Source: Dolomedes plantarius (lineage: Eukaryota; Arthropoda; Arachnida; Araneae; Dolomedidae). Taken from it: a DNA stretch of 64,000 bases. Shown here one piece after another: positions 39,044 through 51,579 of this stretch. Both the position numbers and the translations under genes were made by a program. The first letter of the stretch is position 1, and the number at the start of each line of letters is the position of its first letter. The stretch is from the NCBI GenBank assembly GCA_907164885.2, contig OU015495.1:211226592-211290591 (forward strand), written 5' to 3'. The notes beneath the pieces are model-generated. The model saw nothing but the letters and a program-made list of their open reading frames with translations, was not told where the DNA came from and ran no database searches.

Positions 39044-39805
39044 CTGTCCGACCACGGAAGCTAAGTCCCTGGAAGCTGTTACGCATGCGCGAGAAAAGCT
39101 AGTCTACTTAGAATATAGGGGAAAACGTCATATTTTCGGATGTGTTTGTTTATGAAATACGGAATGTATTTCAGACTGCTTTTTGTCCGCAATTTTAAAG
39201 TTATTTTTTAAAACTTTATTTTTGATTGAATATGTGAACAATAATTTCAAAATAATAAAAAGAAAGAAGCAAATCTATTTAAAAAATAGGAATGTTATAG
39301 GAGTGGATATTTTCGGATTACATCAGAATCAAAATTATCTAAAGCTACGTTTTCGGTGGTTCTTTTTTTTCTGACGTTTCCGCGGAGATTCAAATTTTGG
39401 AGTTTCTTCACCCTTTGCTTCTCTGCGTATTCTTTTTACTCTGGACATTGATGTCCCGGTCATTTCACTAGCTCTCTTTAGGGATTGCGAAAGTGGAACA
39501 ATAATAATTCCTTCTAGTGCTTCTTTATTACACAATTTAATTACATTGTGTATTATACGTTTACAATCACTACGGAACTGCTTATTCCGAGCAGTTGTGT
39601 TGGGTAAAGGATCCATTAATTTTAATATAATAATCAAAATAACAGACGAGGAAAAAGCAAGCAAGCGCAATTAGTAACCGATTCTAAAGAATGTCGAGAG
39701 AATACGAGACTTTTCCCCCTCCTTCCTCAGCAGCCTTACCTACAGCGCGAATAGAATCGTCTTGGCACTATGCCAACCGTGGTTCTTCGTACTGTGGTCG
39801 GACAG
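39044..39805 (-). mobile_element. Deleted DNA transposon with IS630/DDE_3-like N-terminus
   Basis: TIRs CTGTCCGACCACGG and CTGTGGTCGGACAG are bounded by TA at 39042-39043 and 39806-39807. A 111-codon minus-strand ORF (39335-39670) has 'NVIKLCNKEALEGIIIVPLS', 'SLKRASEMTGTSMSRVKRIR' and a basic end. This is the N-terminal helix-turn-helix block that precedes the DDE_3 domain in a class of arthropod Tc1/IS630-like proteins. The catalytic domain is missing. Confidence 0.65.
39335..39670 (-). pseudogene. N-terminal fragment of an IS630-like transposase
   Basis: 111 codons and open throughout. Residues 25-85 form two predicted helical segments with the HTH-like 'KRASEMTGTSMSRVKRI'. The last 25 residues are Lys/Arg-rich and end shortly after, where the DDE domain would start. 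Family assignment comes from motif memory; a profile search is needed to confirm it. Confidence 0.5.
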
Positions 39806-40016
39806 TACTGGATTACAATACGACAAAAGCAGGAGTTGATGTAGTTCATCCAATGTGCAGCTATTACACGGTATCCCGCACATCACGAAGATGGACTCTG
39901 CCATTGTTTTTTAGGTTTTTGGACATAATAGGAATCCATTCGCAAGTTGTCCTTAGATCCAATAAATCGGATAATTTTGAAATAAGGCGATTGTACCTGC
40001 ATTCTTTGGCCTGTAA

Positions 40017-41465
40017 TCTATATCTATAAAGGAAGAAGTCCTGACTTGTATATATATACATATATACATACACGTATCAACGCCCAGCAAAAACTATTGG
40101 AGATACAGATATCAAATTTTAGGAGCTTATTACTTTTGTGCTGAAGGCGTCATTTAAGAAGCGATTTTTCAAAATTCGCCACACAAGGGGGGGGGGGAGG
40201 GGGGCAAAACGTGTTTTTTACATATGCCTTTATATCTCAAAGAAGAAAATCGATATCCATAAGATTCTTGCTTTAAAATGTAAGAAACATGAATACCTAA
40301 AAACCAATTTCAGGATTTTTCAAAATTCGTCTCCCAAGGGGGAGAGGGGGGCTAAACGTGTTCTCACGTGTTTTATCTATATATATAAAGGAATCAACAC
40401 CCAGCCAAAAACTATTGGAGATGCAGATATCAAATTTTAAGAGCTTATTACTTTTGGGCTGAAGGCGTCATTTAAGAAGCGATTTTTCAAAAATCGCCCC
40501 CCAAGGGGGGGGGGAAGGGGGGCAAAACGTGTTTTTTACATATTCTTTCGTATCCCAAAGAAGGAAATTGATGTTCATAAGATCCTTACTATAAAATGTA
40601 AGGAACACGAATACCTTAAATCCAATTTCAGGATTTTTTAAAATTTGGCCCCAGGGGACGGGGAGGGGGGGGGCTTAACGTGTTTTTCACGTATTCCTTC
40701 ATATCTCAAAGAAAGAAACAGTTATCCATAAGATTCTTGCTTTAAAATCTAAGGAATATGAATACCTAAAAACCAATTTAAGGATTTTTCAAAATTTGGC
40801 CCCCACGGGGTTAGGGGGGCTAAACGTGTTTTTAAGTGTTTTTTACATATTCCGTCATATCTCAAAGAAGGAAACAGATATCCATAAGATTCTTGATTTA
40901 AAATGTAAGAAACGCGATTAAATGTAACAAACACGATCAATGTCACGGTTTTTCGACATTCGCTTTAGATTTTGAAAAAATTGCTAGAAACAATCGAATA
41001 ATTTATATTTCCTATATATCACCATTTTGAACACCAAATTGGTGGTAGGAGAAAAGAGAGAGATCAACCTTAATTAAATGAAGTGTGGAAAGGTGTGTGT
41101 GTGTGTGAATTGTATATATTTCGGTTGTTAGTACGTATACATCTAGAGCTCAGGTTAACTCCATTCATTTTTATTATCCTGGGCAACGTCAGGTAATTCT
41201 TTGTTTATGAAACCGGCGATTTTCACAAGGGTTTACGGGGAAGCCCTCAAACTCCTCGAAGGGCCGGGATCCAGTGGGTTATCAAAATTGAAAGAAACAT
41301 TTTAATGCTGACATTAGCATGGGGAGGGGGGGGGTTATTATAATATGCTGATGGGATGATGACCAGTGGAGAGGGGTATAGATTGCCATAAAATACAAAT
41401 ATACATATCATACAAGTAAGCTTTATTAAGGGTTCACCCGTGCAAAGCCGGGTATATAAAGCTAG
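40017..41465 (+). mobile_element. Composite Helitron (family 2), copy 2
   Basis: The outer 5' end TCTATATCTATAAAGGAAG at 40017 is preceded by A. The inner 5' end TCTATATATATAAAGGAATC lies near 40374, also preceded by A. The common 3' end has stem acccg...cgggt at about 41436-41454, then CTAG at 41462-41465, followed by T. There are about five tandem units of the same type as copy 1. Flanks differ from copy 1 on both sides, so the whole composite moved as a unit. Confidence 0.85.
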
Positions 41466-41967
41466 TTATAAATATAGCTCAATATTATCAACATTTTATA
41501 GATTGTCATAAAAACGCAGGATTATATAATTTTCAATTTGAAAAAGAAAGTTTATTAGAAAAGGAATAATCGAGGTTGAAAGCGACATTGCACTTTGTGC
41601 CACGCGCGCTGGTGTGTGTCGCTGTGTCAAAAAATGCGACACAAAGTGACACCACTTTGTGTCGCTGGTGTTCTAAAAATTGACGCTCCTGCTGAAGGGT
41701 TGACATGGCCATAAAGGGCTCATTAAATGGTTAAAAGCATGAAATTTTGTGCCTGAGCCTATTATTAGAGGAATTATTGTAATGTTTTTAGTCGACTTCT
41801 ATTCTTAAATATTTGTGAATGTTTCATAACTCATTTCGACGGTCGGAAGTTTCTTTCCCCGTTGGAACTTACTTTTGTTTTGAATTTCCCTTCATTAGAA
41901 ATCTCTTTCGGATCTTAAATCGATGTTTAATGGACACGTTTTAAAAGTTTTCAGATATAGTTTTTTT
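41466..41967. other. Non-coding interval with a 13-bp hairpin
   Basis: GCGACACAAAGTG and its complement at 41636-41665 enclose acac. A related 'gacattgcactttgtgcc' lies just upstream. Confidence 0.6.
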
Positions 41968-42482
41968 GGTACTTTTCCCTTATAAGCACTACACTTGTCT
42001 TAATTTTATTCTTGGCGGAATTTGAAAGAAAAAGGTAAAAAAACTTACCTTGAATTGGTAATGTTTAAACCAGTTCAAGCTCATTATATGATTATTTACA
42101 CACTTTCTTTATTTATGAAGGACACCTTGTTCTTGAAGTAATGTAATAGCTGCCTGCTCATCTTTAGGCAAATTCCATATTTTAAAATCCATAACGTAAA
42201 TTTACAGTCCGATCTTCTGACGGATTCTAAATTCATTACAAACTGAAGTAAGTGTATTTAATTACGGCATTCCACGAAGTCTCGTTATCTCCATGCCCAC
42301 GAAAATAATCGTCCTCATATTGTCTCGTGATCCTTGAATCTCGAGATTTGTATATTTTAATATCTTAATTTGCCAATCATTAGTGTCATTACATCGCGTT
42401 ACTTTGCTCTCGCTGCGGCGATTTTTCAAAATGCGCCAAATTGGCGTGAAAACGATTGTAGTGCTTATAACGTAAAAGTACC
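41968..42482. mobile_element. MITE with GGTACTTTT termini, complete copy
   Basis: TIRs GGTACTTTTCCCTTATAAGC and its near-complement ending at 42482. 515 bp, non-coding. The inner part is repeated in inverted orientation at 43341-43760. Confidence 0.7.
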
Positions 42483-43340
42483 GTTTTTTTTACACAAATA
42501 ATAATGGAATATTGTTGATATAAGATTTGTTGTTTAGAATTTATCATGAAGCATTATTTTGTGACATGCTTAGCCAAAATCTAATAATCCTAGAATAATA
42601 ACATACATTTTTTTGTATCTCGGCATATAATAAAAGTAATAAATGCTAGATATTTAGCAACATTTAGAAAATATTTAAAAATATCAGCTATCAAAGTATG
42701 TGCTTTCAAAGATTTCAGAGAACTGGGCAATATGATACATTTTAATAGCATTTTTAGAGTTTTTAATTTTTTAAAAATATGCTATAAATCTTTTCAGAAA
42801 CAAAGATTCCAATATCTAATCTTTTAAAACGTGTATTAAGTGCCCTTAAGACGCTTACATTTTACGTAAATTATATTTGAAAACATCTTCCTTGATACGT
42901 GGACTTATCTATTTTTAAGTGTTTTAAGTCCTCTTAAAATTACTTTTAAATTCAACTATAAAATTCCCCAAAAAATCTGGTAATTTTCACCTTATTAAAG
43001 AGATTTTAGTTGAAATTCAAAACCCTGCCTCCGATCTCTGAAAGAGGCGAGGAATTATCGCCTCAAACTATAAGTATAAAATATTGATCGCCAAATTTGG
43101 CAGATCGGTACAAGCGAGAGACACATGTATCAATGGGTATGAGTGGACAGAACGCGAGCGAAAAGTCTAATGAGAGAGAAAAATAGAAAATTTCTGGATG
43201 TTTCTGGAAATCTCTATGATAAAGTGAGGAATGTACGACAATCACGATTACCTGTAAAACGATGAATAACTTTTTAAAATTATAGTTAGCTTAAAGATAT
43301 TTTGCATAGAAGAAATTAAAAATTTTTTGCGTATTTATTC
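42483..43340. other. Spacer between the inverted MITE copies
   Basis: AT-rich; nothing coding recognised. Confidence 0.5.
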
Positions 43341-43760
43341 GGTACTTTTCCGTTATAAGCACTACAATCGTTTTCACGCCAATTTGGTGCATTTTTAAAA
43401 ATCATCGCAGCTGTAGAAAAGTAACGCGATATCATGACACTAATGATTGGCAAATTACAATATTAAAATACACAAATCTCGAGATTCAAGGATCACGAGA
43501 CGATATGAGATCGATTATTTTCGTGGTCATGGAGATAACGAGACTTCGTGGAATGCCGTAATTAAATACACTTACTTTAAATTGAAATTAATTTAGAATC
43601 CGTCAGAAAATCGGACCGTATTTTTTACTTAATGAATTTTAAAATATGGAATTTGTCTTAAGATGAGCAGGCAGCTATTACATTACTTCAAGAACAAGGT
43701 AACCTTCATAAAGAAAGAAAGTGTGTAAATAATCATATGATGAGCTTGAACTGGTTTAAA
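43341..43760. mobile_element. Same MITE, truncated inverted copy
   Basis: Starts GGTACTTTTCCGTTATAAGC and follows the first copy in opposite orientation up to 'gaactggtttaaa'. There it breaks off into the hairpin at 43745-43780 and lacks the second TIR. Confidence 0.75.
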
Positions 43761-43780
43761 ATTTTTTAAACCAGTTCAAG
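43745..43780. repeat. Snap-back hairpin at the MITE truncation point
   Basis: CTTGAACTGGTTTAA and its complement around AATTTT, giving a 15-17 bp stem exactly where homology to the complete MITE stops. Confidence 0.9.
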
Positions 43781-44178
43781 AGCATTCCACTATGTGTCTG
43801 AATTCATAATTTGCATGAGAAAAATTGGCTGAAAACCTGATTGCAATTATAATGCTTTTGGAGATGAGAAAATGAAAGAAATTATCACAAATTTGCTTTT
43901 TAGTTAATCTAAATAATTTCCGTTTCGGAAATATTGCTTACAATTTGTCCATAAGCCAGGGATGGCTCTTTCCAAGGGTGCAGTGCGTAAATTATTTATA
44001 TTACATTCTCGAAAGGCCCATTTACAATGAATAGCAAACAATAAAAAATAACGTAACATTCATTACCGGATAGTTAAGAAGTCATAGAAACAGTCCCAGT
44101 GTGAGCAAACACATGACAGCAAACATATCTGATCACCATTGAAACACCCCCATGTTATTCTTTATCATGGCTTCTTCT

Positions 44179-44540
44179 TCACAACATCCCCCTACAGGCC
44201 CTGGCTGCCTCAACCACGCGCTCCCTCCATCGTCTTCTATCTCCAACGACTCCTTTCCAGTTTTTAATTTTCAAATTCTTTAAGTCTTTTTGAACGTCCT
44301 TTAACCATCTAGTCGGTGGTCTACCTTTAGCTCGGGATCCCTCAGATTTTTTATATGTCAAGATCTTAGTGGGATTATCTTCCGAGCTTCTCGAAACATG
44401 GCCAAGCCATCTCAATCTATTACTGAGGATGACTTGTGTTATATGTCATTGCCCATAAAGCCTATACAGTTCAAAATTATATCTGGTTCTCCGTTGTCTC
44501 TCCTCCTGCACTGGGACAAAGATAGCCCTGAGGATTTTTC
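44179..44540 (-). pseudogene. Non-LTR retrotransposon 3' end (CR1/RTE type)
   Basis: Minus-strand frames give 'YNFELYRLYG' upstream, then after a shift an open 78-codon stretch: 'MRWLGHVSRSSEDNPTKIL', 'AKGRPPTRWLKDVQKDLKNL' and 'WRERVVEAARACRGML'. This is the conserved tail after the reverse transcriptase in many CR1/RTE-like elements. The upstream reverse transcriptase is missing, as expected for 5' truncation. Confidence 0.75.
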
Positions 44541-47461
44541 TCTCAAAAGCGCAGTGAGCGCTGCGTGTTATCATACCTTGCAGTGCGTATATGACATACC
44601 TTGTGCAATTTGACACCTTGGAAGTTATGTATATTTTTTTTTTATTTATTCAAATCATAAAAAAACTTTCAGTCAAAAAAAAATCTTACTAAGCTCCCAT
44701 GGGTTGTGGTATTGTATATATTTGCGATCAGCATTGGTATGGGAAGCCAAACATCTCTAGAACTTGGGCGGCTAAAAACCCAACAACGGCCTTGCTTTTT
44801 CCTACCGAGTTAGGTTCATGAAAGAAATGCAACGTTAGTTCAATGGCTGGAATATAGACTTAATGAATGACTACTCAAGGTGGGTTTAATATTGCCAGCC
44901 TTAAATGCTTCTTAATAAGAAAAAAAATAAGTCGGGTGTAAAAAATGCGGCTGTTGCAGTAACTCTCAAGAAATTGAGTTGTTCCGAGGTAAGGGACATT
45001 TTATCACTGAACGTTGATACGTAAAACGAAAGTAATTATTTGGCATACTTTAGTTATCGTTAATGTAAACGACAAATGATGTGTTGATATCAGTTAAGCC
45101 CGACAAGAGAGGACAAATTAAATTAAGCTGTTAAAATGTCACTACTCTCTGACACACAAGACACGAAAAGAGTTGTTTCTTGCTTTCAAATCACGAAAGT
45201 ATGCATCGAGTTTGAAATATAGCTAAATTCGGGAAAGACCATTTGGAACCAAAAATCTAATAGATTATTTTGTCTTTCAATGTATTTTCATGTATTTTCT
45301 GCAGAAAATACATTAGGACAGTTATTTAAAAAGAAACATGTTAATCTTTTGACACAGAATCGGGATCAAGTATTTAAACCAAAAGAAGTATTTAACATTT
45401 GTTTGCCCTTTATGATTGCATTTATGTACGTTATCAAACTAAATGAAGATTTGTAAGGTACTTTAAATTCTCCTGCAGTATTTACTGCAATTTATGAATT
45501 TATTTCAACAGAAATTTATGAAGATTATATAATCTACCTTTTACCATAATCTTGATTCAATAAAAAGGAAATCACTGATAAAAATGGCTAATACCTTATG
45601 AAACATACTGAATCTTCTAATGGCGAAGATCTGTAAATGGAAAAGATTTAACACGTAATTTTGGTTTCAGAGACTAGCAAAATGATGCAATATTTAGATA
45701 GCCCAAAGACACGAAGAATGAAAAATAATAGATATCGCTACGAGTAGAAATAAATGGGTAAAACTCAGGTAGAAAGAAGAAACGGATTTCTTCCCGATGC
45801 GTGAGACAAAAATGAAATGGTAATGTAAAGTGCTTTAGAAATTCAATGTACAAATGGCCTCTGTGCTCAGAAAAAAAGACATTTTAGAGATATGACTGGA
45901 ATATTTCTGGAGCATTTACAGCAAAACTGCATGTGTTGCAAAAAAAATGTTTTTACGTTATGGCATAGCACTCCGCTTTTTAAAGAAACATTCCAGGGTA
46001 GGAAGATGCCAGAATCTGAAGTAAGTTAACGGATGTAGAATTTCAGTAAAAGAGAATTATCCTTCCAAAAAGTCAGTTAAGGCTTTCGCGTATTGTTCGG
46101 ATGATACAAGCTAAATGATTAACATGAATATATGCGTGCTTTTAGACGGAGATTTCCGAAGTAAAATGACCGTAAAAGAAATAAAGGCTTCTGCATTTTT
46201 GCAAATAAAATGTACTTAGGAGAAACAACAAAGATTTTGTTTGTTATTCTTAGGGGAATGCGAACTTGAAATGCCAAAATGAGTAAATTTGCAAATTGCT
46301 TGTATACGGAGATTTTAAATTTGTATATTTACGGTATTTTGTTTTTCTATGTTTTCTCCAGTTTAAATAATATAAAAAAATTAGAAAAAATTGGTGGATT
46401 TTGGAAAATAGTTAAAAGTTTCGTTTTGACCAAATTTGTTAATAAAAAGGAAATCGGAATAAATGTGGGTAGTTACATTATTTCATTTATCATTACACAT
46501 GATATCAACATTGTGGCATCACGACATGGCTGATTACTCTCTGAGGCATTTTTAACAATTTAGACTACTATGGATCCATACCAAAGAAAGACAGAGTTCT
46601 AATTAACAAATGAAGGCCAATTTTTAAAACAAAAACTCAACAATTTATTAACAAAGAAAATTAAACAAAATTAATCAATAGACACTTTCAGACATATTAA
46701 CTTAAATTTACGTGCAGGTTCACATTGCGCGCTCCAGGGCCCATTTTCAGCCTAAAAACACGTCTCCACTGTGCGGAATCTATGAAGCGTCTCCCCTCAA
46801 TGTCTGGATCTTCAAAAGGGGTGGAGGGGCCCGCAGATGCCAGCAGATTATCGGCTGACAGCTTTAGTGGCTTGGAACCGAACAACACATTCCTTGAAAA
46901 CACGCAGCTGTGTTCCAAGCGCTTGTGGGTTTTTTTGGAAAAATAACCATCTTTCCAGTACGCTACAACATAAAATGGGCTTTCAAATATTCCCGACAAC
47001 GTCAAAAAGTAATTTTTACGGAACTTTAAAATTATAATTTTTACTTTTATGAGAGTTTGATTTTCAAGAACTGTCTTTTTATTATTATATATACCGAGGA
47101 GTCCTAAATATTACTTGAGTTTTGGTCATTTCAAGTATCAGTTTTTTGGAAAGGAGGTCTTTACATGTGTTGTTTTTCAAGGAACTTATAATTTGAAATA
47201 ATGAAAGGTCAGTCGTATTAATAAAGGATCAAAAACTAGCGAGTTAATGTATAAGCCATCCTCGAACCATGCTACAGTGACTTTTTTCTGAGGATTCAGC
47301 TCACCGGAGGCCCACCACATCACTTGAGCGAGCAACGTGAGTGTGGATGGACTAAATATTAACTGAATTCCGAAGCACTTCTAAGGGGAATCTTGCGTTA
47401 TTGTAAAAAAAAACCGCAAGTCAGAAAAACATCTCACTCTAACGCCCTATCTATTAGTAGG
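44541..47461. other. Interval with one unassigned minus-strand ORF
   Basis: A 102-codon ORF at 46697-47005 (minus) contains 'FYVVAYWKDGYFSKK' and 'EDPDIEGRRFIDSAQWRRVF'. I do not recognise it. It is locally GC-richer than its surroundings and could be an exon or a TE fragment. A perfect 24-nt palindrome lies at 45290-45313. Otherwise nothing is recognised. Confidence 0.35.
45290..45313. repeat. Perfect 24-nt palindrome
   Basis: ATGTATTTTCTG followed directly by its complement, no loop. Confidence 0.95.
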
Positions 47462-47822
47462 GGCTTGAGGTAGCCTGGTAATAGTGCGTCGGCTTTCGGT
47501 TCAGAGGGTGCACGGATCGAAACCCGACAAGTGCCATTAAATACTTTCGTGTCTAGGCCAGAGATGGACACGTTAAATCTGTAGACCGGAAAGTCCCTCT
47601 AAGAGGTCAGAGAAGGTGGGAGATGATACGATCCCTCCATATGTCGCCGATTGAGGTACTAGGTCAAAGTTGAGGAGGCACCTGGCTAACTCGGACTTTT
47701 ACCCTTGTGGTACCATTATAAAAAACCGGAGCCACATTCCTCAGTCCGCTAGCCTATATGGACCTGGTCTTGAATACGATTCCGGCCAGTGGGTATTTAA
47801 AACAACAACAACAACATCAACA
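47462..47822 (+). mobile_element. tRNA-derived SINE, family S1, full-length
   Basis: The tRNA-like head has an A-box-like TAGCCTGGTAATAGTGCG and a B-box GGATCGAAACCCGAC. A body of about 260 bp is shared with 19104-20105 and 56464-56795, and the 3' end is an (AAC)n tail. The long spacing between the boxes suggests a tRNA-Leu or tRNA-Ser ancestor. Mutations in both boxes make it unlikely to be an active Pol III gene. Confidence 0.8.
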
Positions 47823-50800
47823 ACCTTTCAATAGCTTGTTTTTACAAGTTTCCAAAAGACTCTTAGCGATACAAATTTTGATATATTTACTGTTCTGGAT
47901 GATAGTTAATATCCTCCTGATGGAGTTATTCGACTGGAATCTTTGTTAATAAGCTTAAATTGCCTCACGAATTAATACTTCCACGCCTATATAAATAGTT
48001 AGGTCATTCATGTATCCGGATTAGTACAGCCTTAAATTCTTGAGTATTAGTGCGAGGGATGTGTAAATGAAGTATTAGTGCAAAGAAATTACATTTGGAA
48101 AGTGACGCATTTTAAAATTTTGCAATGTAGTATTTTGCTATACAGAGCCTCGTGGACCAGTCTAGTGACCTTAAATGCTTTTGGTACTTACTTATAAGCT
48201 TACAACTAGCAAGAATAATCTGACACAAACGGATTTTACTGTCTTAAAAACTTATTTTTGAATGAATTCATATCCACTAAATGAATTTTTCTCTCAAGAG
48301 ACTTGGATAAAGATCTTTTAAAGTTTCAGGTGTGAGTTCGTTCTCGGTTCCAAGAACGCCATATTAATTATTCTAACAGAGTGTGATTCGTTGATTTCAA
48401 ATGCAAAAATTTCTTTTGATCTAGATTGTGAAAGACATTAAAATGGAATAAAATTTACATTTAAGTAATATCTAAAGAAATTCTATCAAATGTTTCCCCT
48501 AAGGAAATATCAATAAGAATAAAATGCTGAAATTTCAGACATTTTATCATATTTCAATTAAATTGATAATTTTGTATCAACATTGAATATTTTGTTAAAG
48601 AAAGATTTTATCATAATGTTAAAAACACTATTGATCTGTTTTGAGTCAAATTCTATTCAAACTATGTTAATATGTTTCTGGGTTTGTTTAACTAAATTTT
48701 TCCTAATTTTAAATCTTCATGAATATTTTATTGGGTAAAAACTAAACAAAAAAATGTTAACTAGAAAATATATATTGTTAAACGTGTTAAAAAAATCGTA
48801 GCTAAATTAGGTTGTTTTTTAAAAAAAATCCTATTTAAGAATACAAATACTATTCATTAAAAAAAATGACAAAATTAAAGGGGAGACACACATGGAGATA
48901 AGAATTATTTGTCCCAAAACTTTATGATTAACAGCATATAGGCATTTTTGAGCTAAATTAGGCTGTTTTTTGGGGAAAAAAATCTGATTTTTTCCCCCAA
49001 AGAGATTTTTATATTGTTTACATAAAAGATAACGTTCAAAATTGGAATAATAGATCGATGACATATTTTACAAGTTCTTTTTGCCAAAATAAAGTGGAAA
49101 AATAAATAATTATCAGTTACTCGAAACAGAGAGTGTATGTAAAATTTCTACTATTTTAAGTTGCTTCGAAGGCTAAATTGGTTTAGATAATTATTTTCCT
49201 TTGGTTAAAGATAATGAAATTGGTACTCGAACCAACAGATGGGTTAAAATGAAGTGATCCGCTAAACTGTAAAACTTTAGTGGGGAATAAATACGTTTGG
49301 AATAATTCCTATAACGCAACGGAAGACTACTCTGGCCTGTTGCTGCAATGTCGCCGTTTGTCATCTCACAAAGAACCTCTCATACTTTTTAAGTTTGGAG
49401 TAAAGATTGATTAACATATATTTGCGTCAGTCTTTTACATAAGTTTTTACGTAAGTCATTTACCTGTATTCATATTTTCTTATATTATTGCCTGTATTTT
49501 CTTACATTATTCACCTGTATTCTTATATTATTGCCGCAGTGCAAAGTATTCACGCAGAATACTTTGCACTGCGGCATTCATGTCAAGATCTCTGTTTTGA
49601 AAGCACCGGATGGAAACTACAGATATAGTAGATTATTCATTGCGTGCTTAGCTCATTAAATCTAGAACTAAAGCACCCATACATCGATAACTTCAACAAA
49701 CCTACCTTGATTTTACATATTCAGTTAGAAAATTCAGCTGTAAAATACATGTGGAATTATCCTCTACGATCTTGTAAGACAGTTATGAGTCATGACATAT
49801 ACTATTACCTAAAAATTAAGAGATTAAAAGATCATTTCTTGATTCCTTTAAGAAGAAGGTGCGCCTGAAAATGACTTTAATTACTATTATTTATTTATTT
49901 ATTATTATTTTTTTGCTGTTTCAGTTTTCAATCACTGCGTTCTTATGCATAATTAAATAACTAAACTATGGAGATCAAGTCAACGTAGATATTTCGCCTT
50001 ATAACGCTAAAGGCAAAAAATTCTCAACTCTAATTAAAAAAATCTTACTGCTTCAATTGTGTGGAAATGTCATCTCAAAATTAGCGAAAGGTAGAGAAAT
50101 TACAGAAGCCTAACTTGAATAATGATAATGCGGTTTCTATTTACTTTCCCTATTTGAATCAATATCAGAATGAAAGCTCTCTCTGGAGACAAATTAGATT
50201 CGCTAGAGGCAACAATCCATTTGCTGTCACGATGATCTTGCAAATTAGCATTATTTTTTTATCAGCGTAAGCTGCTTAAAGGTTTATTTCAAATATTAAT
50301 TACTATTTTACTTAATTACCTCATTTGCAATAATTTTTTTTAAAATTTTCTTTTACAATGTCTGAGTTATCCTTGAGAATTTTAAATTAAAAACTTTTTG
50401 CATAAAAAGGCATTTTTCAAGAATTGCCAATATTTGGATGATTAATCAGTCAACTAATTTTATATAAACCTTTAAAAATGAAACAAGACCATTTAAAAGT
50501 AAAGCATTGAGACGAAAAAGGGGTTTTCATTATAGACCTGTCATTATCTTATGTACATTTTTTTCAGGTTAAAGAGAAAACTCTTAGTAGATATAACATT
50601 TTTTATTACGATTACCTTACGCTAAAACAAACCCGAGAAATCAAAGTGTGACTTATATAATGGATTAAGTAATTTTGATTTCACAATAAAATACTAGTGT
50701 CTATGAATATGCAAAATCATTAAATATTAATTACGATGGCTACAGAAATTTAATATTTATGTAAAATATTTTAGGGGCAAAGTCGTAAATAAAGACAAAC

Positions 50801-50917
50801 ACATCAAAATGCTATAAAAGAAATGTACACTTACTTGTTCGTAACTAAATGACTTGCACTGCAAAGATCCTGAAGAAAAAAAACTTAAAACTATAAAGGA
50901 AAGTTGAACGAAGTACA
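47823..50917. other. AT-rich interval, one strong hairpin
   Basis: Two similar blocks 'agctaaattaggttgtttttt' (about 48801) and 'agctaaattaggctgtttttt' (about 48951) mark a diverged repeat. The hairpin at 49533-49575 is listed separately. No coding similarity. Confidence 0.4.
49533..49575. repeat. Perfect 19-bp GC-containing hairpin
   Basis: GCCGCAGTGCAAAGTATTC, loop acgca, then the exact complement. Just upstream 'cctgtatt...cttatattattg' recurs three times. Confidence 0.95.
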
Positions 50918-50925
50918 TTATAGAG

Positions 50926-51579
50926 CAGAGGTGGGGAACCCGCGGCCTTCATAAAAGCTAGCACTTTTATTAATTAATAATTAATTATATAGATTCCAAC
51001 AATTTCCAAATCAATAGAATTAAATAAAGAACGGCATGAATGTATATACAGTGTCGGACAAAATAAAGTTGACATTTTGAAACTATTATCTAAAGTCGCT
51101 ACAATTGTATATTTATCCAAATGAGCCTCGTTTACCTTGATTGTATGATACTTTAACAACACTTTATATGTAATTTAATGCTCAGAGTTTCTTAGCAATA
51201 CTACCAGACATGTCATATGATCTCTACACAAAAACTATTTTCTTACTATTATTGTTGTGAGTGACTCCATGTACGTTAAAACGTATTACTTTTTCTGCAA
51301 AAAAAAAAAATAATTAATGATTAATGTTATAACAAGTTTTTATCCTTATGCGAATACAAAAATATTTTATATTGTAACTTTTTATGTCAAATAATAAATA
51401 AGAAAGGACTGAAATTTATTTTGCTATTTTTCTATATAATGCACCAAATTGTTAAAACTATATCTAACTATAATAATTTCATAAAAGTCGCATTTATAGG
51501 TTCATCAACTTATGCGGCCTCCTTTATTACTACCTAATTTACATGTGGCCTCTAATGGTAAAAAGGTTCCCCACCTCTG
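50926..51579. mobile_element. hAT MITE with exact 8-bp target duplication
   Basis: TIRs CAGAGGTGGGGAACC (50926-50940) and the exact complement (51565-51579). The duplication TTATAGAG lies at 50918-50925 and 51580-51587. 654 bp, AT-rich, non-coding. It sits at the inner edge of an old LTR. Confidence 0.9.

Larger units (their letters stand above)
38855..41699. mobile_element. Probable TTAA (piggyBac-like) MITE hosting two other elements
   Basis: CCCTTCAGC at 38855 follows TTAA (38851-38854). Its exact complement ends at 41699 and is followed by TTGA. A weaker match extends inwards for about nine more bases. Removing the DNA element at 39044-39805 and the Helitron at 40017-41465 leaves about 630 bp of non-coding sequence with a hairpin at 41636-41665 near the right end. 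The short TIR and imperfect duplication leave doubt. Confidence 0.45.

Noticed and set aside
44398..44613. Plus-strand ORF over the non-LTR tail
   Set aside because: Antisense shadow of the minus-strand CR1/RTE-like coding sequence.
46697..47005. 102-codon minus-strand ORF as a cellular gene
   Set aside because: No recognised domain, no supporting exons, and an ORF of this length is plausible by chance in a GC-richer patch. Kept only as unassigned.
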